The translations under genes and the position numbers were made by a program. A stretch of 35,073 nt of DNA from JABMRP01 sp964444795 (GTDB lineage Bacteria > Planctomycetota > Planctomycetia > Pirellulales > Thermoguttaceae), in contig CAYUIQ010000072.1 of the NCBI GenBank assembly GCA_964444795.1, positions 1-35,073 of the forward strand. Direction: 5' to 3'. A model generated the notes under the pieces. The model was not told the origin of the DNA. It did not search any database and saw only the letters and a list, made by a program, of their open reading frames with translations. Each line of letters begins with the position of its first letter. Position 1 is the stretch's first letter. Shown piece after piece: positions 8,203-15,428 of this stretch.

Positions 8203-10215
8203 TCAAGGGCTATCACCTGACTTCTCGAACTTCTTGTAGAACTTCCCGCGCCAGGGCTTGATCTTGACCATCTTCGCGTCGCTCGGTTTGTCCGAGAACC
8301 CCACCCACCACGGATCGAGCGACGGCGGAAGCGGAGGACGCGACAGAGCCAACGCGCCAACGGCCCAGCGCGGACCCGGACGCGGAAACTCCCACCGCAC
8401 GCCCGGCGGAACCGCCCCGAGCTTCTTGTGGAGGTCCTTGTACTTCGCTTCCGCCAAGCCGCACTCCTTGATGGCCGCCCGTACGTAGTCCTCGCTGACG
8501 GCGAAACTCACCCGGCCGATCTCGATCTCCGCGCCAATCTCTTCTTCACCCACGAGGCCGGGAAGCGATGGCGGCATGACGTCACAAAAGTGTGTGTTCT
8601 GAGAGACAAAGGGCTCTTTGTTGCGGGTACGGAGGACCCCGGGAGGCGCGTTTTTGTCCACAATCAACGGCCCAACACATAGGTTATTCTTCTCGATCGC
8701 CAGCCCCTCGCTCCACGGAAGGCCGCTACAGAACTTCCAGTCGCGGGCATAGATGATGTTGTTGGCTACCGTGTTGTTTTTGAAATACGGCCCGTGCCTC
8801 GAGGTCGTGCCCCACGAGACGCCGGACTTCGCGTTGATGAGCGTGTTGCTGCTGATGGTCATGCCCGTCAGCGGGCGAAATCCCCCGAGCGACCATGCGC
8901 TCCCGGAGGGCGTGCTGAACTTGAAGATCACCGACCAGGGGATGCCGTATTCGGGAGAGGCATAGACGATGTTGTGCTCGATGGTCACGCCCCCTCTCTG
9001 CACCGGTGAGAGGCCCAGCAGGCATTGTCCCTCCAGGATGACGTTGTGATGCACGCGGACGCCCGCATATTGCATGGAATCGAATTCGATGTTGTCGTCC
9101 GCGCAACGGTGCAGCAGGTTGTAGGCGTACTCGTGTTCCAAGGCCGGATTATCCCGGCCCTTCTCACCCGTGGTCGCGACACCAATTCCATCGTAGGTAT
9201 CGTGAATGTAGCAGTGCCTTATCTTCCAGGCGGTCACATTTCCTCCGGGCAAGATCGCGTTTCCGCCCAGCGTGCTGTGATACATCGCGCGCCATGCGGG
9301 TTGTTCATGGTGCATTGAATAATGGAGCCAGTCATAGGTCGGGTAGTTGCTGAACTGGCAGTGTTCGACCGTAACATCGGACGGCCCGAACTCTACCGCC
9401 CCGTCCGGGCCATCGACCCGGACGTTTTGTCCCACGACTGCCCTGTGAGAACCGAAGAAATAGCAGTCGCGAATCACGATGTGTTCGCAGACCGTGTGTG
9501 GATGACGACGAATCCCAAGGCGGACGGCGTTTTCGGGCGCCACGTGAAAGCGGAGCCCCTGAAGCACGATGTGCTTCTGACCCTTGATGTCCAACAGAAT
9601 CGTCGTGCCCGGTCTGCTGACGGCGACTTTTGCCTTGTTGGGGTCGGCGCCGCCGAGAAGTCGGACGTACAACTCCTCATCCTGATAGAAGAAGCCCTCC
9701 TGCGGGGCCGTGTCTCTGCCGCTGCCGTATCGACACGTCTTCATCTGCTCCACGCTGGTGTAATTGTAGAGGTTGCGGCCGTCGGCGGCGACCCAGAGCT
9801 GACGGGTCCCACTTCCCGACCATTTCTTGGCGGGGACCCACTTCATCTTGTAGATGGCGCCCTCGACCGGTACCAACTTCGCAGGTTCAAACCTGGCGGT
9901 GAGCGACGCGGGGACCGGTTTGTGGATAGCGCCCTCGATCCGTTCGAACTTCGGAGTGGTCTTCATCGCTCCGGTGATGATGACCTTGCCCGGCGCCGCC
10001 GCCTTGATCGTGATGGGCTTGCCCGGCGTTCCGCTCTTCTTCAGTTCGAATCTCTGGTAGTAGGTCCCCTCGGCCAAAAGCAGCGTATCACCCGGCTGAA
10101 GCTTGTCCGCGGCCTCCTGCAGACTTTGCCCGGGCTCGACGTTCACGGTTTCCGCAAAGACCGGGTTCGCGGCGAGCAACAAGCCGACGATCATAATGGA
10201 CAAAAACGATTTCAT
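8203..10215 (-). CDS. Secreted right-handed parallel beta-helix protein (possible polysaccharide lyase or epimerase)
   Basis: This 670-aa protein has a signal peptide (MKSFLSIMIVGLLLAANPVFA) after an AAGGGAG site. The motif SLQEAADKLQPGDTLLLAEG, soon after the signal, opens many PL6/chondroitinase-B-like and DUF1565-type beta-helix proteins. Between about 210 and 480 it has repeated coils (IVIRDCYFFGS, VTVEHCQFSN, IRHCYIHDTYDGIG, TIEHNIVYAS, ISSNTLINA), the N/H/C-rich ladder of such a helix. The C-terminal ~150 residues are a separate region. A lyase or epimerase acting on uronate-containing polysaccharide outside the cytoplasm is plausible. I could not identify the catalytic Lys/Arg or calcium ligands by eye, so activity is unproven. 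Confidence 0.82.
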   Translation of the reverse strand: MKSFLSIMIVGLLLAANPVFAETVNVEPGQSLQEAADKLQPGDTLLLAEGTYYQRFELKKSGTPGKPITIKAAAPGKVIITGAMKTTPKFERIEGAIHKPVPASLTARFEPAKLVPVEGAIYKMKWVPAKKWSGSGTRQLWVAADGRNLYNYTSVEQMKTCRYGSGRDTAPQEGFFYQDEELYVRLLGGADPNKAKVAVSRPGTTILLDIKGQKHIVLQGLRFHVAPENAVRLGIRRHPHTVCEHIVIRDCYFFGSHRAVVGQNVRVDGPDGAVEFGPSDVTVEHCQFSNYPTYDWLHYSMHHEQPAWRAMYHSTLGGNAILPGGNVTAWKIRHCYIHDTYDGIGVATTGEKGRDNPALEHEYAYNLLHRCADDNIEFDSMQYAGVRVHHNVILEGQCLLGLSPVQRGGVTIEHNIVYASPEYGIPWSVIFKFSTPSGSAWSLGGFRPLTGMTISSNTLINAKSGVSWGTTSRHGPYFKNNTVANNIIYARDWKFCSGLPWSEGLAIEKNNLCVGPLIVDKNAPPGVLRTRNKEPFVSQNTHFCDVMPPSLPGLVGEEEIGAEIEIGRVSFAVSEDYVRAAIKECGLAEAKYKDLHKKLGAVPPGVRWEFPRPGPRWAVGALALSRPPLPPSLDPWWVGFSDKPSDAKMVKIKPWRGKFYKKFEKSGDSP

Positions 10216-10283
10216 GGTTGTCTCCCTTCGTGCTGAACGTCTACTTCATCATCTTACCAAGTCCCCATGTCGTGGTCCCCCGC

Positions 10284-12134
10284 CTAAGGCGGATCCTTCC
10301 GGTGGATCGTCTCGGCCTCATCGAGAAACGCGTCGAACGTCCAGGTCCAATAGAGGAAACGCTGCCGAGCGACCGGATCGTCGGCCATTTCGGCCAGCGC
10401 CTTGTTGCGCAGCGACTTCATCCGTTGCACCACATCCGGCGTAAAGACCACGGGGAACAGCCTTCTGGGCACGGGCCATCCGCCGGGTTGTTTGATGCGG
10501 TCTTTCGTCCACTCCCCCTTCTCCCAAACGTCGCATTCCAGCCTCATGAGTTCTCTGGCGGTGCCGCCTGCCTTGCCGTAGAGTCGCTCGCACATCTCGT
10601 CCAGCACCGCGTCCACGTCCAGCTCGGGGTCCCACAGCACCTTCATCCACACGTACATCGTCGGGGCCGTGTTGGTCCATTCGCCCAGCCACAATCCATT
10701 AAGGAAAGCCCCGGCACTGATACCTTTGACGGCTTGGTAGTAATCACGCACGAGGTGCGGGTACTGGTAGGGGCCATAGGTCCAGGCGACACAGTAGTCC
10801 CAGATGGTGACAGGGACGCATGCCTGCGCCCGAAAACCGCGCAGACGCTCGATCGCTTCCTCGAAATTCTCGCGCTGTGCCTTGAGGGGCATCGGATAGG
10901 TGGTCATGGCGGACATGACAACCAGGTTGTTGGGGTATTGCACTTCGGTGCGACACTCATCGTAGTTCCAGTAGGGCAGGTAGATCACTTTCTTGTCGGG
11001 CCAGCGCTGCTTCACTGCTTCGCACATGCGCTTGACGAATTTTGCCATGATCAGCGAGGCGCCGCCATTCGGCGTACCACTGCCCTCGGCAAAGGTCTTC
11101 CGGCAAACGAGACAGTTGCACACCACCGGCGCATCACCAGGCGAAACGGTCACACATGTGGAAGTGACCCAAGTGGCGGTATCACCCTTATCCCAAACCC
11201 TTTCGCAACCATCTAGGAGATACTCCAGCGTCTTGATCGAGCTGTAGCAGAACATGCGGAAGTTCCGGGTGCCATCCCGGTTGAGTGCGAACATGTCCTT
11301 GTTTTCTTCGTGAAACTCCTTGGGCAGGCGTTCAAGGTTCTGGGGTTCGTGGACTTTGATCTTATAGGGCCAACTGCACCCGCCGCGCACCAGCGGCAGG
11401 TAGGTGCGCATGTTGACCGCCTCAACGCCGTTGGGGATGGCGCCCGGCGGAAACGCAAGCGGTTCCTTGTCGGCAGAGCGTGCCTTCGCCGGAAGCCGCC
11501 AGCCCTCACGCGGGAAATACTCCCGCAGGCGGAAGACGGGTTGATCGCTGTAGTGCACCGGAGGGATGACGAGCGAGTCAGACGGGACAATGCTCCGCCC
11601 GCCAAGTTCGGCAGGCCAATACCATCGCACGCCGACAAACCGCTCGAGGAAATCCGCCACGGCCCAGGCCGTGCCCTCGTTGCTCCACCGCGCCCACCGG
11701 TCGCTCCCGCGCGGCAAAGCTTTCGTGCTGCCCACGAGAAACAGGCGGTTCGCGGCGGTCTTGACGACGAAACCTTCAATCGGAATCTTGCCGGCATCGA
11801 TGCCGGCCTTGCGTGTTTCCTCACAGTCGCCGATCACAATGGCGGGCCGGTCAGCGCCCGGCGCCTCCGTGACCCGTTCGAGCGTTGCGCCGCTGCTGAT
11901 GCGGACCACCTCGACCAACTCATCCAGCAGCCGCTCAAGCGTCTCGCTCGGGTCGGAGTCGACTAAGAAAACGACCGCCCGCGCACGCCCGTCACGCACG
12001 ATCTCCATGGGCGGGTGCGCCGGCGCCTCCAACCAGGTTACGGGCGTCAGGTCGCGCGGCTTCAGTTCATCCCCGGCCAGCGCCGCTGGCGCCATCGCAG
12101 CCGCCAAAGCCGCAAAGACAATGAATCGTTTCAT
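10284..12134 (-). CDS. Secreted DUF4838 domain protein with GH67N-like N-terminus
   Basis: This 616-aa protein begins with a signal peptide (MKRFIVFAALAAAMAPAALA). Residues ~40-190 look like the N-terminal domain of alpha-glucuronidases: VVIGDCEE-like strands are followed by FLERFVGVRWYWPAELGG. Residues ~240-500 carry the DUF4838 signature, including a VSPGDAP-containing loop and the cysteine pair CNCLVCRK. The family is common in Planctomycetes and Bacteroidetes glycan loci and is related to GH20/GH67-like TIM barrels; its substrate is not established. It is the first gene of the leftward B cluster, 68 bp before the beta-helix gene, with only a weak GAGG-like ribosome site. Confidence 0.85.
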   Translation of the reverse strand: MKRFIVFAALAAAMAPAALAGDELKPRDLTPVTWLEAPAHPPMEIVRDGRARAVVFLVDSDPSETLERLLDELVEVVRISSGATLERVTEAPGADRPAIVIGDCEETRKAGIDAGKIPIEGFVVKTAANRLFLVGSTKALPRGSDRWARWSNEGTAWAVADFLERFVGVRWYWPAELGGRSIVPSDSLVIPPVHYSDQPVFRLREYFPREGWRLPAKARSADKEPLAFPPGAIPNGVEAVNMRTYLPLVRGGCSWPYKIKVHEPQNLERLPKEFHEENKDMFALNRDGTRNFRMFCYSSIKTLEYLLDGCERVWDKGDTATWVTSTCVTVSPGDAPVVCNCLVCRKTFAEGSGTPNGGASLIMAKFVKRMCEAVKQRWPDKKVIYLPYWNYDECRTEVQYPNNLVVMSAMTTYPMPLKAQRENFEEAIERLRGFRAQACVPVTIWDYCVAWTYGPYQYPHLVRDYYQAVKGISAGAFLNGLWLGEWTNTAPTMYVWMKVLWDPELDVDAVLDEMCERLYGKAGGTARELMRLECDVWEKGEWTKDRIKQPGGWPVPRRLFPVVFTPDVVQRMKSLRNKALAEMADDPVARQRFLYWTWTFDAFLDEAETIHRKDPP

Positions 12135-12626
12135 GGGTTGCGCCTCGTCAAGCGAGAGAAGACCATGTCGACGGCATTTTGCAGGGCACCTCGAGATGCA
12201 GCGGCATCATTTATTGGCACACCGTATTTATAGGCAAACCGTCGGCGCAATGCAATCAAACCGGCGCGTCCCCCGCAGCGTGTCCCCGCGCTCCAGGATA
12301 CCCGCCCTGACATGGGGCCGTCGGGCACTCCTGCAACAACTCGTGATTGCGTGACGCGAACGAGACCTAACCGACGACCAACGCCCCCATCCGAATGGCT
12401 ACTTGGCTCTAGCGCACAACGACTCGTTGCGCGCGGCGGTCCGTCCTCGTCCCGCAGTCGTGCATCGGGCGTAAGGCGCGTAGGTGGTGGACACCCGACG
12501 TGTCGAAACGATTCTCCTTTCCGCGTGGCGACCACTCCCGACGAACGCGCTTCGGATGAGCACGCAATCGACCTTTGTGTGTCACAAAGTCGTCGCGCGT
12601 GACACAGATCAGAAAACCACCGTATT
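12135..12626. promoter_or_regulatory. 492-bp intergenic region with an inverted repeat; probable promoter region of the DUF4838 cluster
   Basis: No gene is convincing here; the longest frames lack ribosome sites or recognisable domains. It lies upstream of the DUF4838 gene and downstream of the rhombosortase gene, so it should hold that cluster's promoter. A perfect 8-bp inverted repeat, TGTGTCAC at 12578-12585 and GTGACACA at 12599-12606, has a 13-base spacer. It could be an operator or part of a transcript end; there is no T-tract supporting an intrinsic terminator. Confidence 0.35.
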
Positions 12627-13313
12627 CTAGCACTCTGCCTGATGTCCGCTACCAGGGGAAGCGGTCTGAACTTTCCACGTCCACCGCTTCTCAGCCCCCA
12701 CCCAAACCACCACCAACGCCGCCAAGGCCCCGGCCGCATGGGCCACTGGCGTGGGAACACCGATATCGCCCAGCGACTCGGTGCCGAAGAACATCTGCCC
12801 GGAGATGCATTCGTGGAGGATCTTCACTGTGAAGATCAACGCCGCCGGGGCAAGCCACAGCCAGCGTCGCCGTTCGGTGCGGGCGAGCATCACCTCGATA
12901 CAGAGCACGGCGGCGAACTGGCCGCTGTCGACGCCCGAGAGGCCGCGATAGGTGGCCAACTCGGGCGTCAACAGCATCACGCCGCAACCGACGGCCAGCG
13001 CGGAGCCCAGCAACACCCACGGGTAGCGCCACGACATCTGCCGCTCATACATCAGCCCCACAATAAGGAAAACGCCAACATCCAACAAGAGATGTTCGCG
13101 GCTCCAGTGGACGAGGTTGCCGGTGATCAGTCGCCAGAATTGTCCGTCAAGGATCGCCTGACGATCGAACTGCAGCCATTCGATCAGCGAGGCGAGAACC
13201 TGTGAGTGGACGTGAAACAGCCCCAGGTTGACCGCGGCCATGACCGCGGTCAAGCCAAGTGTCCATCGACACGCTCTCCACCAGGCGGTCGTTTCGATCG
13301 GTAACAGACTCAT
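12627..13313 (-). CDS. rrtA: Rhombosortase (rhomboid-family intramembrane serine protease)
   Basis: This 228-aa membrane protein has about six hydrophobic segments. The start at 13313 is chosen because GAGGAG lies 8 bases upstream; the start at 13355 overlaps the preceding gene. Rhomboid features are visible: FWRLITGNLVHW at 59-70, the HLLLDVG segment at 74-80, the catalytic serine in GLSG (S126) and the catalytic histidine in AHAAGA (H192). The short length and the YRGLSG form fit rhombosortase, which cleaves GlyGly-CTERM tails during surface sorting. The gene just upstream on the same strand encodes such a tail, ending 31 bp before this start. That strongly supports the call over a general rhomboid or GluP-type protease. 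Confidence 0.85.
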   Translation of the reverse strand: MSLLPIETTAWWRACRWTLGLTAVMAAVNLGLFHVHSQVLASLIEWLQFDRQAILDGQFWRLITGNLVHWSREHLLLDVGVFLIVGLMYERQMSWRYPWVLLGSALAVGCGVMLLTPELATYRGLSGVDSGQFAAVLCIEVMLARTERRRWLWLAPAALIFTVKILHECISGQMFFGTESLGDIGVPTPVAHAAGALAALVVVWVGAEKRWTWKVQTASPGSGHQAEC

Positions 13314-13344
13314 CGTCGGAGCTCCTCGTCGATATCTGGCAAGT

Positions 13345-13605
13345 CTACCTGTCACGCCGTCGTCTCAGTGCGCCCAGACAGCGTCCGCCACCGAGTGCAC
13401 CCAACGCGGCCAGGAAGAGCCATTCCACGCTGCCGCCGCCACCACCACCGCCACCGCCACTGCCGCGGTTGCCCGTGGATTGAGGTCGCTGGTCCGGCTG
13501 CGAGGGCGGCGGGGCCACGGCGTACGGGCTGTCGGCACCGCGATGGCTCACGGGGGCAGGCGCACTCTGCACGACCGACGGATCGTGCCGTCGTGGCACC
13601 CCCAG
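13345..13605 (-). pseudogene. 3' fragment of a GlyGly-CTERM surface protein gene, 5' part lost at a phage seam
   Basis: The last ~85 codons of a leftward gene remain. They encode a Pro/Ser/Gln-rich linker, a run of nine glycines, a hydrophobic segment (SVEWLFLAALGALGGG) and a basic end (ALRRRRDR) before TAG. This glycine-hydrophobic-arginine layout is the GlyGly-CTERM sorting signal recognised by rhombosortase, whose gene follows 31 bp downstream. Reading upstream past about 13605, the frame stays open but becomes the antisense of a phage capsid gene, so the protein's real N-terminal part, including any signal peptide, is missing. The exact break point is uncertain by about 20 bases. Confidence 0.72.
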
Positions 13606-14020
13606 GGCCTCGTCGGTCAACGGCCGCCCGCTGGGCGTCCCGGCAAAGATCATCCTGGTCCCCACGGCACTGAAGGTCGCCGCCGAACTGCTGATGGCGT
13701 CGCTGAACCTCAACGAAACGACCACCACCGACAAGGGCAAACCGCAAGCCAACCCGCACGTGGGCAAGTTCGACGTCGTCTCGTCCGTCTATCTGGCCAA
13801 TGCCATGTTCGGTGGTGCCAGCAGCAAGGCTTGGTATCTCTGGGCCGATCCCAACCGACTGCCGACTCTCGAAGTGGCTTTCTTGGGCGGTGTCGACCGT
13901 CCGACGGTAGAGCGTGCCGACGCCGACTTCAACACGCTGGGCATCCAGTTCCGCGGCTACATCGACTTCGGCGTCCGGGAACAGGATCACCGGGGCGCCC
14001 TGAAGATGAAGGGCGAGTGA
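13606..14020 (+). pseudogene. C-terminal fragment of phage major capsid protein
   Basis: The frame encodes about 137 residues: NGRPLGVPAKIILVPTAL, then FDVVSSVYLAN, AWYLWADPN, LEVAFLGGVDRPTVERAD and finally FRGYIDFGVREQDHRGALK. This is the typical C-terminus of HK97-fold or Mu gpT-like major capsid proteins: a 'LVP-x-L' strand, a conserved aromatic W-x-L-D/A-P segment and an acidic/basic tail. The N-terminal ~200-500 residues, and any fused protease domain, are absent; the sequence upstream of ~13606 belongs to a bacterial gene on the other strand. There is no sensible start codon, only an internal ATG at 13694. The following genes are in normal phage order. Confidence 0.75.
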
Positions 14021-14139
14021 TCCGGGGGGTGGCTGTAGGGCTGTGGCTGTGGTTCATCGGGTCTTGAAACGACACCTTTTCCGCAGCCGCAGTCTATGGC
14101 CGACCGTCTTCCAATTCAAGATATCAAAGGAGCAATATC

Positions 14140-14478
14140 ATGCAAGCACGTCTCGTTCACGATGGTAAATCCGTCGACTATACACCCGCCTCCGCCGTCG
14201 CTGCCGGTGCGGTGGTTGTCCAGGGTGATCTCGTTGGCGTAGCCAACCTGGACATCCCGGCCAATACGCAGGGTGCCCTGGCGGTTGTCGGAGTGTTCGA
14301 CTTCCCCAAGGCAACCGGGGCCAGTACGGCCATTACGGCCGGTGCCACCGTCTACTGGGATGTGGCCGACGGCCAGGCCAAGGAGGACAGCGAATCGGGG
14401 GCCAACAAGCTGGCCGGCAAGGCCGTGCTGGACGCGGCCGATGCCGATGCCACGGTCCGTGTCCGCCTGAGTCAATAG
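14140..14478 (+). CDS. DUF2190 family phage capsid-associated protein
   Basis: This 112-aa protein follows an AAAGGAG site. It has the DUF2190 pattern: a short N-terminal strand (VHDGKSVDYTPAS), an AGAVVVQGDLVGVA motif, a central ALAVVGVFDFPKA segment, and GATVYWDV, followed by NKLAGKAV and a C-terminal VRVRLS strand. DUF2190 proteins are small beta-rich proteins found next to major capsid genes and probably decorate or stabilise the head. The position, 119 bp after the capsid fragment, agrees. Size and start are normal for the family, and the gene looks intact. Confidence 0.88.
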   Translation: MQARLVHDGKSVDYTPASAVAAGAVVVQGDLVGVANLDIPANTQGALAVVGVFDFPKATGASTAITAGATVYWDVADGQAKEDSESGANKLAGKAVLDAADADATVRVRLSQ

Positions 14479-14482
14479 TCCC

Positions 14483-14839
14483 ATGCCCGACCTCCTTCGC
14501 CAGGGTAGCCAGTGGCTGGAGCAGATGCGTACGGCGCACTGCTCCAGCCCGGTGGAATACCGCCGCAACGGCCAACCGCCGGCAACGGTGGCCGCCACCA
14601 AGGGCAAGACGGACTACGAAGTGACCGACGACTACGGCGCGACGATTCGAGCCACGGTCGTCGACTTCCTGATCATGGCCGACGAGTTGAACCTCAAACC
14701 CGAGTCGGGCGATCTGATTATCTCCGACGGTCGGAAGTACGAGGTGATGAACCTCGGCACGGAGGGTTGCTGGCGGTGGAGTGACCCAAACCTGATTACG
14801 TTTCGGATTCATACCAAGGATATCGGTGAAGACCCGTGA
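14483..14839 (+). CDS. Phage head-tail joining-like protein
   Basis: This 118-aa protein starts 4 bases after the DUF2190 stop, without a clear ribosome site, so translation is probably coupled. It opens with a helix (LLRQGSQWLEQMRTAH) and continues with strands and the signature SGDLIISDGRKYEVM, then CWRWSDP and an IHTKD end. This arrangement occurs in small head-completion or head-tail connector proteins of siphoviruses and Mu-like phages, which bridge capsid and tail. The assignment rests on position and pattern, not on a catalytic motif. Confidence 0.68.
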   Translation: MPDLLRQGSQWLEQMRTAHCSSPVEYRRNGQPPATVAATKGKTDYEVTDDYGATIRATVVDFLIMADELNLKPESGDLIISDGRKYEVMNLGTEGCWRWSDPNLITFRIHTKDIGEDP

Positions 14840-15063
14840 ACGAAAGTTGTCAATACGAGCAGTGCCAGAGTCATTTTGCTGCGATCCACCGGAAGCTGGA
14901 CCGGATGGATGAAGCCGTTCGCGGCAACGGCCGGCCCGGTATTCTCGTGCGCCTGGATCGGTTGGAGCAGGACGCCCGGCGGCAGGGCAAGTTGATCTGG
15001 CTGTTGGTGGGCGCGGGGCTCACCGCGGTGGCCGGCGCCCTGAGAGCCTGGCTGGGAGGCTGA
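14836..15063 (+). CDS. Small coiled-coil protein with C-terminal membrane helix
   Basis: This 75-aa protein starts at a GTG that overlaps the previous stop (GTGA at 14836-14839). Residues ~10-50 form a charged amphipathic helix (AAIHRKLDRMDEAVRG, LVRLDRLEQDARRQ) likely to be a coiled coil. Residues ~53-72 form a membrane helix (LIWLLVGAGLTAVAGALRAW). The layout recalls XhlA/holin-like accessory proteins or small structural proteins of phages. Lysis genes are rarely placed between head-tail genes, so a structural or membrane-anchoring role is equally possible. Confidence 0.65.
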   Translation: MNESCQYEQCQSHFAAIHRKLDRMDEAVRGNGRPGILVRLDRLEQDARRQGKLIWLLVGAGLTAVAGALRAWLGG

Positions 15064-15066
15064 AAC

Positions 15067-15207
15067 GTGAGTATTGCCACGGATATTGCCGACGCGGTGG
15101 CCGCCGAACTCAACGGCGGTACGTTCAGCCAACCGGTTGCCGCCGAGAGTCTGGTGTTGCCGGAGTTTGAGTTGGCCGACTTGGCCGAGCTAAAGGTGAC
15201 GGTGCCC
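15067..15207 (+). pseudogene. 5' fragment of a phage head-tail/tail-region gene
   Basis: A GTG at 15067, three bases after the previous stop, begins a phage-type reading frame (SIATDIADAVAAELNGGTFS, then LPEFELADLAELKVTV). Phage minor tail or neck proteins of this kind open in the same way and then run about 120-150 residues. Here the similarity stops after KVTVP near 15207, and the remaining 17 codons to the TAG/TGA at 15256-15258 look like antisense of a bacterial gene. The gene is therefore cut at its 3' side. Expected tail genes (major tail protein, tape measure) do not follow. Confidence 0.65.
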
Positions 15208-15428
15208 GTTTCATTATGGATAAATGTTTCTAGGTCGGCGAAGAAGAGCGGAACATAGCGATTCGTTTGCGAATGGTGGCCCACTTCAGCACGTTGCGTA
15301 GACTTGGTCCAAGACGCGTCGGTGTCCGCCACCCAGTGCAGTTTCGTTGGAGCAGAATCGTCTGGACCCACGGCCCCCAACGGGCCATATCGCGCCGTCA
15401 TTCTGATGGCGGCAATGGCATTCCTCAC
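15206..15428 (-). pseudogene. 5' fragment of an unidentified bacterial gene downstream of the fucosidase
   Basis: A GTG at 15428 shares a base with the fucosidase TAG stop, and an in-frame ATG lies at 15401. The frame has normal codon use over about 65-74 residues (ARYGPLGAVGPDDSAP, LHWVADTDASWTK, YVPLFFADLETFIHNE). After about 15206 it runs into antisense phage sequence. The tight linkage suggests it was the next gene of the fucosidase cluster, now missing its 3' part. I do not recognise the family from this short piece. Confidence 0.35.

Noticed and set aside
12578..12606. Inverted repeat as intrinsic terminator of the rhombosortase gene
   Set aside because: There is no T-tract on either side and the stem is only 8 bp with a 13-base loop; operator remains possible.
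12131..12760. 209-codon minus-strand frame upstream of the DUF4838 gene
   Set aside because: It overlaps the rhombosortase end out of frame, is very Arg-rich, and has no ribosome site or domain.
13228..14067. 279-codon plus-strand frame spanning the B/C seam
   Set aside because: It is out of frame with the capsid fragment and antisense to the GlyGly-CTERM fragment; it carries no recognisable domain.
14871..15428. 185-codon minus-strand frame read as one protein
   Set aside because: Only the first ~74 codons look bacterial and coding; the rest is antisense of the phage coiled-coil and tail-region genes, so one product is unlikely.
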